Positions 36,001-42,767 of a DNA stretch of 64,000 bases are shown piece by piece. The first letter of the stretch is position 1. The number at the start of each line of letters is the position of its first letter. A model generated the notes under the pieces. The model was not told the origin of the DNA, did no database searches, and was given only the letters and a program-made list of their open reading frames with translations. A program made the translations under genes and the position numbers. Source of the stretch: Bog-159 sp963785255 (lineage in GTDB: Bacteria; Acidobacteriota; Terriglobia; Bryobacterales; Bryobacteraceae); contig CAWAUR010000009.1 in assembly GCA_963785255.1 (NCBI GenBank), positions 124,001-188,000 of the forward strand, read 5' to 3'.

Positions 36001-36305
36001 AATTGTTCGAAGGTGGCATTGTCGTAGTAGACTTGCAGCTTATCGCCAGTGACCGCCGGTCCGGGAAAAAGCGTGACCGGAGTGCCGGATCCGGCGCTAA
36101 TAGCGGCCGCGATCGTGGGCGTGCTGGCGTTGCTGGCCGTCACGGTGACGAAGACCGGGAGCGGCATCGGCTCGGGAGGATTGTATTCAAAGAAGACGGC
36201 GCTGGGCGACGCCGAAAGCGTCGGCGGCGTGGTGGCTACGGCAAGCGGCGCGGCCGCAACCGCACATAAACAGAGCTTAAGGGCTAGAGATCCGTGGATC
36301 TTCAT
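33069..36305 (-). CDS. Secreted BACON-repeat protein with Solibacter C-terminal domain
   Basis: The ATG at 36305 is preferred to the GTG at 36320 because AAAGGA lies five bases upstream and a signal peptide (LALKLCLCAVAAAPLAVA) follows at once. The 1078-residue protein is a string of about eight to nine 85-95-residue beta domains, each with a WL(S/Q)(V/I) motif and a conserved PxxLTVTVNPAGLxxGTY end, typical of BACON/Ig-like repeats. The last about 230 residues (ETVVNSASYIQAGIAPGEII, GQINAIAPYEIAGQTSV, FATGQGQT, QVDIQVPDG) match the Solibacter C-terminal domain TIGR03437. Probably secreted or cell-surface, adhesin- or carbohydrate-related; no catalytic domain seen. This domain is the best lineage marker in the window. 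Confidence 0.88.
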   Translation of the reverse strand: MKIHGSLALKLCLCAVAAAPLAVATTPPTLSASPSAVFFEYNPPEPMPLPVFVTVTASNASTPTIAAAISAGSGTPVTLFPGPAVTGDKLQVYYDNATFEQLSSQPGVYTATITVTASGFTALKIPVTLNIGGPLSIIPSATTLSFFVPGPTSQSVSLSASGGASIGFSVAFTTSGGGNWLSVVSNQSYTPATLTVTVNSLNIAGGTYQGAVTVTPTSGNTTPLVIPITLQVGPNTLTASPVSFSFAYNAGGTVPLAQVLTLSSPVANDTYVAQAVSNGDWLLINGATSNVSGTLPTDANLNVTVNPAGLNIGTYQGSITATDADNGTETIPVTLTITAVSNVANPESLVFVTQLGQAAPPGQPLAINGFGSASFTATVEGSWIGISATSGPAPAVLTVTADPTGLQAATYTGTITIDLNTHIQLIHVTLIVSANPVLTTDSGGFVFNFVGGNSAPAPFILNVMSSGGGSQMFTYATGLPPWLQISTAAPPLATPQQFTITLTPQIEPTGIYVAQVVMLPAATAQAPNPVAIVVPIVLNVSNAPAVVPNQSSLSFTAMAGAGPQTQTVELTASTATAFTASTSTPWLSVTPSSGTANLETSLTIGADATNLSAGVYQGIVTFTTAGGVISQLTVNFTVSISTAPFSVSPTTLTFAYVQNGSVPAGQSVQVSGSQNFTASVATSGGNWLSATPTSGSQNATLTVSVNPAGLAIGTYNGTITVTPATGSPQTVSVTLTVANQAFLSATPSSLTFVYSSGSPNPPAQTIAVTSTGAAAQFTAAATSSGWLSVTPTSATTPATLTVAVNPASLGSGSYAGSITLSDSSGTPQLTITVTLTVIVTLPVIETVVNSASYIQAGIAPGEIITIFGKALGPAAGIGATVVNGFIATSLAGVQVTFNGYQAPILYAGAGQINAIAPYEIAGQTSVLVESTYGTARSNSLMFPVVASAPGIYSADASGQGPGAILDLSYHLVSASNPVTPGSYIQVFATGQGQTAPAGVDGMIEPGSLPLPAPLLAVTATIGGVPATNITYVGAAPYLVAGALQVDIQVPDGVPPGAAQLLIFIGDNSSQAGITVAIQ

Positions 36306-36393
36306 ATTAATCCTTTGCACTTAGAATAATACCTTAAAGCTGCTGCGTACGCATGCGGTTCAGGATTTGGGAGGTGTGTAACCGTCCAGGGCA

Positions 36394-36473
36394 GACCGCT
36401 CCCTAACGGTCGCGGCTCGGTAACACATTCAGTCGCGCGCCCGCTTCCGAGCCGCGCGCGCAAGCTAACGCGG
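36394..36473. repeat. Family-A repeat, degenerate inverted pair
   Basis: Left arm GACCGCTCCCTAACGGTCGC plus GGCTCGGTAACAC; right arm TTCCGAGCCGCGCGCGCAAG plus CTAACGCGG. The right arm contains the stop codon (CTA at 36465-36467) of the PD40 protein gene. A degenerate copy like the one at 9954. Confidence 0.75.
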
Positions 36474-38627
36474 ATTGAACAGCATACGGATCCCAGAGTT
36501 GTTGAACTCCCCTCGCACATAGAGAATCAGGCGGAAGTCGGGCGATACGCAGAAGTCCGGACGGTCCGAGTGTAGGATACCGTTTATTACACCAATCTTC
36601 GAGAGTCTTCGCGTCCGTGGATCGAACAACATCACCGGCTTGGGTTCTTCCTCCTTCCCCTCTCCGTTGCGCAAGTCGACCCAAACGATGCCTTCTCCGA
36701 GCACCGACCACCATCCATGCCGCATATACGGGAGCAGACGGACCGCAGCGCCTCCGCCCACGGGCTGGCTCCACAACTCGTGGTCGCGCTCGTAATATAG
36801 TGTTGCGCCGTCGACCGACTCGTAGGTTTCCGTTCCGCCGCCGGTAGTCACCTGGAGAGGCTCGCGCAGGTGCTGCTCGTTGCTATCGGCTGCGACTTTA
36901 TAAATCTGGTCTATGTGCCCGCTCCGCTTGAAGAAATAAACCCACTGGCCGTTGCGCGACCAACTGGGCCGGCCACACCCGCCATAGGCTGTCAGACGGC
37001 GCAGGGGGCCACCCGCCGCGGAAATGGCGTAAATCGCTCGCCCATTCTGGTTGAGATAGTCGAAGACGATCTGCCTCGCGTCCGGCGACCAGCGTGGCGA
37101 ACCGGCACTTCCATAAGTGAACGAGGTCAAGCGGACGGGATTGCGCCCGTTGCCGTCGCACACCCAGATGTCTTCCACCGGGCCGATGCGCGTGGAGGAA
37201 AATGCGATCTTCCGGCCATCCGGCGAAAACTGCGGGCTGGAATCGACTTTCGTGGAGTTCATGAACCGCTGACCGGGACTCCGCAGAGCCAATCCCGCGA
37301 TTTCCACGCTCCAGATGTTATCCACGCGTTCCTCATGCGAGTAAGCCAGTTGCACACGATTTCCCCTGCCCGGACCGGTTCGCACCATGGTTGGCAGCGA
37401 GGCGTCGTCGCCCGTTCCCGGCACCATCGCCGGCGCATCGGGATGCGATATGGAAGCCCGCCAAAGCTTGTGAGCGCCCGTGGGTCCCGTGGAATAAAGC
37501 AGATCGCGGCTGTCGGGAGTCCACGTCAGTCCCGCTGCGCTGCCGGTCGCCTTGACAATCCGCCGTAGCTCTCCTCCCTGAGCCGGCATGATGTACAGGT
37601 CGCAAAGGCCCACGCCGCAGCGCGAGAATGCCATGTAACGCCCGTCGGGCGAGAAGGCCACCTCGTAATCGCCCTCGCTTTCCGGCGGCGGATGCGTCAT
37701 CGCCCGGATCTCGCCGGTCCGCAACGAGATTAGAAAGATGCTGAAAGCGTGCACGCCCGGCAGGTGGCTTACATATGCCAGCGACTGGCTGTCCGCTGTC
37801 CACGCAATGCTGGGATACGAGGCGGTGGCTACTTTGCGTTCCTGCCCGCCCATGGGCGAGATCAGAATTACATCCTGGTGGGCACGCACGAACGCGATGG
37901 TACTGCCATCCGGCGACCAGGCTGGAAATTGATCGGGCAGGGGATCCGTAGTCAGGCGCCGCAACATCCCTCCCGCCGTCATCATGACGAAGATGTCCCG
38001 GTTGTCCCGTGCATCGCCGTCCCAGGAGAACGCCAACTGGCTCCCGTCGGGCGAAAAGGAGGGCCACAATTGATCGCCCGGAAAGCTCGTCACGGTGATT
38101 TCAACCGGGTCCGCGGGACGCTCGCGCGGGCTGCGCAGCAGGATCATTGCGGTAGCCGCCCCCAACAGCAACGCCGCGCCGGCGCCCACCACCATCCACC
38201 GGCGGAGCCACGGGGAGCGCAGCGGTTCGCTTGGCGGGGTGGGGTCTATCCGGGCGGGAAGCGCCACTACCGGCGGCCGGAGCACCTCCACGACCGGCAC
38301 GTAACCGCCCTTGGGAATCCGGATCCGAACGGAGTGTTCGCGCCCCGAAGCATCGTAGTAGTTCTCGAGCTTGATGCGCAGACGGCGCGCTTCGGTGCGG
38401 ACAATGGGCTCCAACTTGGGGTCGTAACCCGGCTGGCGATCGAATACCGCCACTCCGATGACGGTCTCTTTCAGGGAGTCGGCGGTGCCCTGCAAGTACT
38501 GATCCACTACAAATTTCAGGAACCGGCAGAGGCGTTCCGAACGGGAAAACTCCGCGCTGCGTAAAATAGCGCGTAGTTCCTGTTGGATCAGCGTGGAGTG
38601 GTGGTTGGTCGGAGCACTTGCGGACAC
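36465..38627 (-). CDS. Membrane protein with DNA-binding-like N-terminus and PD40/TolB beta-propeller
   Basis: I place the start at GTG 38627: it has GGAGGG with seven-base spacing, and the longer frame has no such site. The 720-residue protein begins with a domain of about 120 residues (LRAILRSAEFSRSERLCRFL, ETVIGVAVFDRQPGYDPKLE, VRTEARRLRIKLENYY) known as a winged-helix-like module in acidobacterial and cyanobacterial regulators. One transmembrane helix (WMVVGAGAALLLGAATAMIL) follows, then PD40/TolB repeats (SPDGSQLAFSWDGD, SPDGRYMAFSRCG, SPDGRKIAFSSTR, SPDARQIVFDY). The layout is CadC-like: cytoplasmic DNA-binding part, membrane anchor, outer sensor propeller (inference). The stop codon lies in a family-A repeat. 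Confidence 0.82.
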   Translation of the reverse strand: MSASAPTNHHSTLIQQELRAILRSAEFSRSERLCRFLKFVVDQYLQGTADSLKETVIGVAVFDRQPGYDPKLEPIVRTEARRLRIKLENYYDASGREHSVRIRIPKGGYVPVVEVLRPPVVALPARIDPTPPSEPLRSPWLRRWMVVGAGAALLLGAATAMILLRSPRERPADPVEITVTSFPGDQLWPSFSPDGSQLAFSWDGDARDNRDIFVMMTAGGMLRRLTTDPLPDQFPAWSPDGSTIAFVRAHQDVILISPMGGQERKVATASYPSIAWTADSQSLAYVSHLPGVHAFSIFLISLRTGEIRAMTHPPPESEGDYEVAFSPDGRYMAFSRCGVGLCDLYIMPAQGGELRRIVKATGSAAGLTWTPDSRDLLYSTGPTGAHKLWRASISHPDAPAMVPGTGDDASLPTMVRTGPGRGNRVQLAYSHEERVDNIWSVEIAGLALRSPGQRFMNSTKVDSSPQFSPDGRKIAFSSTRIGPVEDIWVCDGNGRNPVRLTSFTYGSAGSPRWSPDARQIVFDYLNQNGRAIYAISAAGGPLRRLTAYGGCGRPSWSRNGQWVYFFKRSGHIDQIYKVAADSNEQHLREPLQVTTGGGTETYESVDGATLYYERDHELWSQPVGGGAAVRLLPYMRHGWWSVLGEGIVWVDLRNGEGKEEEPKPVMLFDPRTRRLSKIGVINGILHSDRPDFCVSPDFRLILYVRGEFNNSGIRMLFNPR

Positions 38628-38654
38628 GCCAGAACCCTCCGGAACAGTTTTTCG

Positions 38655-38663
38655 ATTGTACCA
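38655..38663 (-). promoter_or_regulatory. Possible extended -10 promoter for the PD40 regulator gene
   Basis: On the minus strand TGG-TACAAT (TGn plus -10 hexamer) lies about 28 bases before the GTG start at 38627. No clear -35 box is present, which is acceptable for extended -10 promoters. Confidence 0.35.
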
Positions 38664-38705
38664 CAAGCGTATGACAAAGGCCATTCTTAATCAGCAGGTT
38701 GAGAT

Positions 38706-38729
38706 GGGGTAAGCTACTCCGCTTACCCC
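38706..38729. repeat. Short perfect hairpin in the divergent intergenic region
   Basis: GGGGTAAG-ctactccg-CTTACCCC, eight-base arms and eight-base loop, between the divergent PD40 regulator and the next gene. It has no following T-run. Could be an operator or an mRNA leader structure. Confidence 0.4.
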
Positions 38730-38827
38730 CTAGGCTCCCTCCCTTACTGCCGCGGCAGCCGCGGATTTCCCTACACTTGCCACCAGGCCGTTTTAAAGTG
38801 CCAACCCAAAGCGAAAAGGAGAAAGTG

Positions 38828-39508
38828 ATGAGAATGAAAATCGAATCGAATAATCTGTTTTTCCGCTGGGCGAGTAAGCTCCGGATCGTCGCCGGCGAGT
38901 GTTTTCGTGTGGCCGCCAAACATAGGAGGGGTAAAGCGCCCTTACCCGATCGACGGATTCTATTCCTGGTGTTCGCCGTCACCGCCCTGGGTTATCTGGC
39001 TGTTCTGCGCGGTGTCGCAGCCGGCAGTGCGGGAACAAAGGTCACCTATGGGCTTAATGGGTGGTTTGCGTCAGCTCCGATAAGCGGCGACGATCCACTA
39101 GGTTTAGCCGGCCAGTATTTCGTGGCAAACACCATCGCGTATACTGGCCTGGTCCCCATCAGCCATGGCAGGAACTGGGGTATATACGCGCCACTGCAGG
39201 ACAGCGGGCTACTCTATCCCGGCGGTCAATCTACCCCGATCAGCAGCACCAGCGCGGGCATCGACCAAACCGTGGGAGGCAGTGAGGACATCATTCAGAT
39301 CGGCCTTCCGATAACCCTACTGGGACAGAGCATTACAATTCGGGCCAACATTATTCTGCCCGGCGGAACCCTGTCAAGTCCCTACATTCAGGGATTTGAC
39401 AGTGTGAGCCTGGGACCTACCTCGACGGTAACTTACTCGAACGGCGCTGACTCCACCGTTCTAGCTATCGCGGATGGCTCGATCGTTGCCCATTTACGGA
39501 CACGGTGA
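38828..39508 (+). CDS. Exported or membrane-anchored protein of unknown function
   Basis: The ATG at 38828 is preceded by AAAAGGAG at normal spacing and is preferred to the longer frame. The 226-residue product has a basic, about 45-residue cytoplasmic start, one hydrophobic helix (ILFLVFAVTALGYLAVL) and a Gly/Ser/Thr-rich outer domain with few cysteines or charged residues (GLNGWFASAPISGDD, GQYFVANTIAYTGLVP). I recognise no family. It is divergent from the PD40 regulator gene and could be a target of it; this is only positional. Confidence 0.55.
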   Translation: MRMKIESNNLFFRWASKLRIVAGECFRVAAKHRRGKAPLPDRRILFLVFAVTALGYLAVLRGVAAGSAGTKVTYGLNGWFASAPISGDDPLGLAGQYFVANTIAYTGLVPISHGRNWGIYAPLQDSGLLYPGGQSTPISSTSAGIDQTVGGSEDIIQIGLPITLLGQSITIRANIILPGGTLSSPYIQGFDSVSLGPTSTVTYSNGADSTVLAIADGSIVAHLRTR

Positions 39509-39598
39509 ACCATAAATCGATTGCCGGTGTCCCGCCGGGCGCCCTTCTGAACATGGCGTAAGCCGGGCGTCACATCCCGCGATAAACACAGCCAGCCT

Positions 39599-39757
39599 TT
39601 GAGTCCGGAAAATGCGAACCAGTTAGCCGTGTTCGACCGCATCGCCGAATTCTCGACTCCGTGCGGGCATGAACTCAGCGAGTGGCAGTCCATCGAGGAA
39701 GGCGCCGCGCTCCATCGAGCTTGCAGTGCGCACATGGCGGGCCAAGAGGCGGCTTAA
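39599..39757 (+). CDS. Possible small ORF or gene remnant
   Basis: A TTG-initiated 52-residue frame with protein-like composition: LSPENANQLAVFDRIAEFST, then HELSEWQSIEEGAALHRACS. The frame is open back to 39551 (RKPGVTSRDKHSQP) but has no ATG, and the ribosome site is not convincing. It may be the end of a lost gene. The rest of 39509-39853 holds nothing else except a hairpin at 39776. Confidence 0.25.
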   Translation: MSPENANQLAVFDRIAEFSTPCGHELSEWQSIEEGAALHRACSAHMAGQEAA

Positions 39758-39775
39758 GAACAGATGCAATCACAG

Positions 39776-39793
39776 GGACCGCCGCTGCGGTCC
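39776..39793 (+). terminator. Terminator-like hairpin
   Basis: GGACCGC-cgct-GCGGTCC, seven-base stem, followed by TTAACTCT rather than a run of T. It lies 19 bases after the small ORF ending at 39757. A second six-base hairpin (CGGCAC-tcac-GTGCCG) follows at about 39808. These could terminate upstream transcription before the collagen-like gene. Confidence 0.35.
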
Positions 39794-39853
39794 TTAACTC
39801 TAAACCCCGGCACTCACGTGCCGTAAACCATAAAAATCGAAAGGAACCTAAAC

Positions 39854-40972
39854 ATGCACACGACGAAACTCGTGCGTGCCGTCACCGGTGCGCCCCTATC
39901 GACCCTGATACCATCGACCCTGATGTTACGCCTGGCCGCCGGTCTTCTGGCTGCTCCGGCAACCTTACTGTTGGCGCAAGCTACACCGGCCGCCGTCGCG
40001 CCTCCCAGGATAATCAGCGCGGTGGCCGAATTTTCGGTTAAGCCACCCCAATTGACAATTACCGGTTCGGCATTTGGCAATTCTGCGCCGAACGTAACGA
40101 TCGACTCAACGACTGCCGACGTGCTCAGTAACACGACGACTATGATCGTGGTCGCCCTTCCCGAGGGCATCGGGGCGGGAACCTTTCTGCTCAACGTGAC
40201 CAACCCAACCACCAACAAGACCGGCGTATTCGACCTTACTCTGGGAGCCGTCGGTCCGCAAGGAGATCCAGGTCCCCAGGGCGCCACTGGTCCGCAAGGT
40301 CCTACGGGACCCCAGGGCCCGCAAGGTCCGCAAGGAGTGCCGGGAGTGCCGGGTCCGCAGGGCGCCACTGGTCCGCAAGGACCGGTTGGGCCGCAAGGTG
40401 TGCCGGGCGAGCCGGGACCGCTAGGTCCCACGGGACCCGCCGGCCCCACCGGACCAAGGGGAGCGACTGGGCCGCAAGGTCCGCAAGGAGCGCCGGGGGT
40501 GCCGGGAGTGCCGGGACCGCAAGGTCCGGCGGGGCCCCAGGGCCCGCAAGGTCCCGCGGGGGCGATATCAGACCTATATGCTTCGACGACCGCGGCGCAA
40601 TCCACGACCTCGCCGGCTTTGGTTCCGGTCACGGGCCTGTCGTTCAATCTTCCGGCCCAGTCCGCGAATCAGAATTTCGCAATCGTAACGTTGAATATGC
40701 CGAACTTGTTTCTAAGTGGAACACCGTCACTTGGGACCCTGGGCGGAGAAGTAGGAGTTCTGCTCAGCGGCGAGACTTACCCGGCCCTCGGACAGATCAG
40801 TGCCGATGTAAATGGCGCCCTGGCGGACGGCAGGAAGCCAATCAGCGTGGTAGTCAAGATCCCGCTTACCTCAGAAATCCAGAGCCTTCAGGCAGTCTGG
40901 AGCGGTGTTCGCAATGCGACCATAAATACGGATACCTTTGCTTCTATGTCGGCGATTATGACCGCAAACTAG
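39854..40972 (+). CDS. Secreted collagen-like triple-helix repeat protein with IPT/TIG domain
   Basis: The ATG is preceded by AAAGGAAC. The 372-residue protein has a long signal-like N-terminus (hydrophobic LRLAAGLLAAPATLLLA, cleavage near residue 45), a TIG-like beta domain (about 50-130, PPRIISAVAEFSVKPPQLTI), then about 35 uninterrupted Gly-X-Y triplets (residues about 132-238, GPQGPQGPQGVPGVPGPQG type), and a C-terminal beta domain of about 130 residues (SDLYASTTAAQS to the end). Bacterial collagen-like proteins form trimeric stalks on the surface or spore; the last domain may be a trimerisation or binding head (inference). The triplets use Gln in place of hydroxyproline, as is usual in bacteria. 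Confidence 0.85.
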   Translation: MHTTKLVRAVTGAPLSTLIPSTLMLRLAAGLLAAPATLLLAQATPAAVAPPRIISAVAEFSVKPPQLTITGSAFGNSAPNVTIDSTTADVLSNTTTMIVVALPEGIGAGTFLLNVTNPTTNKTGVFDLTLGAVGPQGDPGPQGATGPQGPTGPQGPQGPQGVPGVPGPQGATGPQGPVGPQGVPGEPGPLGPTGPAGPTGPRGATGPQGPQGAPGVPGVPGPQGPAGPQGPQGPAGAISDLYASTTAAQSTTSPALVPVTGLSFNLPAQSANQNFAIVTLNMPNLFLSGTPSLGTLGGEVGVLLSGETYPALGQISADVNGALADGRKPISVVVKIPLTSEIQSLQAVWSGVRNATINTDTFASMSAIMTAN

Positions 40973-41081
40973 CCGGTGCGGGATGGCACCGGGCCCGGCA
41001 AACCAATCGTGCCGGCGCGCCAGCTTCCGGCGACTATTCACTGGGATCTGGCGCGCTTTTCAGATGGCTCGAAGCGGCCCT

Positions 41082-41330
41082 CTATATATCCCCAGCCTGC
41101 CCATGCGGACGTATCCAAAGAGCAAGTTGCATCTGCATCGATTTCGACCAGGCTGCGTGCATCCTGCTGAGATCCTCCGCGGCATGCCCGCGCGCTGCCA
41201 GGTACGGTTTGATCGTCTCGTTCATTGCCGCCACGAACGCGACCACGTCTTCTAGAGGCACGCACGGCGTCGAGCGAACGTCATCCACATCATTCTTCTT
41301 CAGCGTCGTATGCCGGAGGTCCGGCTTCAC
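41082..41330 (-). CDS. Hypothetical small protein in a degenerate region
   Basis: GTG start, 82 residues, no close upstream gene. The sequence is protein-like and acidic to neutral: TLKKNDVDDVRSTPCVPLED, VVAFVAAMNETIKPYLAARG, LSRMHAAWSKSMQMQLALWI. No recognised domain or signal. The surrounding 40973-41783 has no other credible gene, although plus-strand fragments such as HEILESLSSQQKDAWRTLAI (near 41470) and PVRERFELFGAEIDTRSRD (near 41600) suggest broken genes in changing frames. So this ORF may itself be a remnant. Confidence 0.35.
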   Translation of the reverse strand: MKPDLRHTTLKKNDVDDVRSTPCVPLEDVVAFVAAMNETIKPYLAARGHAAEDLSRMHAAWSKSMQMQLALWIRPHGQAGDI

Positions 41331-41783
41331 CGGCCCCTATCTCAACGCGATCTATAACGAGCGGCTCGACGCCGCGGACTTGCGCCAGCGGTGTCGCGCG
41401 AGGGTCACGCCGTTATTTTCGCCGACCGTCCATGATCTTGAAAACGTCCTTCCGCATACGGACCGGCACGCATTCACGAGATTCTGGAGTCGTTGTCGAG
41501 CCAACAGAAAGATGCCTGGCGAACTCTCGCAATCCAGCGTTCCGCTTTTGCTGGGCGAGGCTCCCGGCCGGGACCCGGTGCGCGAGAGGTTCGAGCTATT
41601 CGGCGCCGAGATCGACACTCGATCGCGGGATGCGGGTGCATTTCCAGGTGAAAACGATCTACAAACAAACCGATGATGACGACGGCGCCGCCAAGAAACC
41701 CGGGAGGGAAGAAATCAAAAGACGAGGACGATGCTGCAGCCCAGACCGATAACCGCGGCAACCGCGCGCTAAACTGAGCGTTG

Positions 41784-42089
41784 ATGCCGGACGCAAAAAA
41801 ACTCTACGCCGGCATCCGCTCCCTGGGCGCCGCCTGGAACGACGCATTACCCATCGAGAGCCAGTCCGAATGGCGGCGGCATGCCGATTTCATGAACGCC
41901 CTGCATGCCGAGGGTTTTGTCGTGATCGGCGGGCTTTTGGAAGGCACCCGCGACGTGCTGTTGATTATCCGCGCGGGCCATCCGGATGAGATTGCGGCGC
42001 GCCTGGAAGACGACCCATGGAGCGGCATGGATCTGCTGCGCATCACGCGCATCGCGCCCTGGTCGCTGCGGCTGGGAGCGCTCGACTAA
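41784..42089 (+). CDS. YciI-like domain protein
   Basis: A 101-residue protein starting at ATG 41784 (the TTG one codon earlier is less likely). The sequence HADFMNALHAEGFVVIGGLL, then DVLLIIRAGHPDEIAARLED and DPWSGMDLLRITRI follows the YciI/YCII-related pattern (HxxF..L...G....GG, then DPF-like). Family knowledge: small ferredoxin-like dimers, often near enzymes, function mostly unknown. The catalytic-looking His/Asp pair of the family is present. The stop is four bases before the methyltransferase ATG, so they are likely co-translated. Confidence 0.65.
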   Translation: MPDAKKLYAGIRSLGAAWNDALPIESQSEWRRHADFMNALHAEGFVVIGGLLEGTRDVLLIIRAGHPDEIAARLEDDPWSGMDLLRITRIAPWSLRLGALD

Positions 42090-42093
42090 CGGC

Positions 42094-42684
42094 ATGTTTC
42101 ACGATATCCCGCAAGCTACGTTGGCGCGCATGCGCGAGTTGGAGCAGATCGATGCGCGCGACCGCGGCGACGGAACGCCGCAAAGCCGCCGCCTTCGCCA
42201 GGTTTCGCCCGACGTGGGTAAGTTCATCGCTGTGCTGCTGGCGGCCGCACCGCCAGGCCGCGCCATCGAGATCGGAACCAGCGCCGGATACTCCACGTTA
42301 TGGCTGGCGCTGGCATGCCGCGGGGCTGGCCGGAAGATCGTAACGTACGAAATATCGGCGCATAAAGCCGCGCTGGCCCGCCAGACTTTCGCCGCCGCCG
42401 GCGTGGCGGATGTGGTTGAGCCGATCGAGGGCGACGCTCTGCAGTTACTGCCCGCCGTGAACGATATCGCCTTCTGTTTTCTGGATGCCGAGAAGGACGT
42501 CTACGAGCGCTGTTATGAAATGGTGGTGCCCCACCTGGTGTCCGGCGGTTTGCTGATCGCCGATAACGCCATCAGCCATCAGGCGGCGCTGCAGCCGATG
42601 CTTGATCGCGCCCTCGGTGACGAGCGCGTGGACGCTGTGATCGTGCCCATCGGCAAGGGCGATCTGGTTTGCCGGAAGAAGTAG
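42094..42684 (+). CDS. Family 3 O-methyltransferase (SAM-dependent)
   Basis: The ATG at 42094, just after the YciI-like gene, gives a 196-residue protein of normal length; the longer frame overlaps that gene. It has the SAM-binding AIEIGTSAGYSTLWLA, the acidic TYEISAHKAALAR, EGDALQLLP, FLDAEKDVYERC with metal-binding Asp in the usual place, and LIADNAISHQ. This is the caffeoyl-CoA/catechol O-methyltransferase-like group using a divalent cation. Substrate unknown. The TAG stop overlaps the first base of a family-C repeat. Confidence 0.88.
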   Translation: MFHDIPQATLARMRELEQIDARDRGDGTPQSRRLRQVSPDVGKFIAVLLAAAPPGRAIEIGTSAGYSTLWLALACRGAGRKIVTYEISAHKAALARQTFAAAGVADVVEPIEGDALQLLPAVNDIAFCFLDAEKDVYERCYEMVVPHLVSGGLLIADNAISHQAALQPMLDRALGDERVDAVIVPIGKGDLVCRKK

Positions 42685-42760
42685 TGGGGCAGACGATCGT
42701 TGTGTGTCGTCTGCCTGGCCGCGAGAGCGGCAGACCACAAAAAACGATGGTCTGCCCCAC
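42684..42760. repeat. Family-C double-hairpin repeat
   Basis: Hairpins GGCAGACGA...TCGTCTGCC and GGCAGACCA...TGGTCTGCC within GTGGGGCAGAC...GTCTGCCCCAC. It fills the space between the methyltransferase stop and the convergent TIGR03803 gene, the expected place for a bidirectional terminator. Confidence 0.85.
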
Positions 42761-42767
42761 GCCGGTC

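Noticed and set aside
33069..36305. The BACON protein as a polyketide or NRPS-like giant gene fragment
   Set aside because: Only short beta repeats and the Solibacter C-terminal domain are present; no catalytic motif.
39682..40041. 119-codon ORF overlapping the collagen-like gene start
   Set aside because: Other-frame overlap with the signal peptide of the clear collagen-like gene; composition not protein-like.
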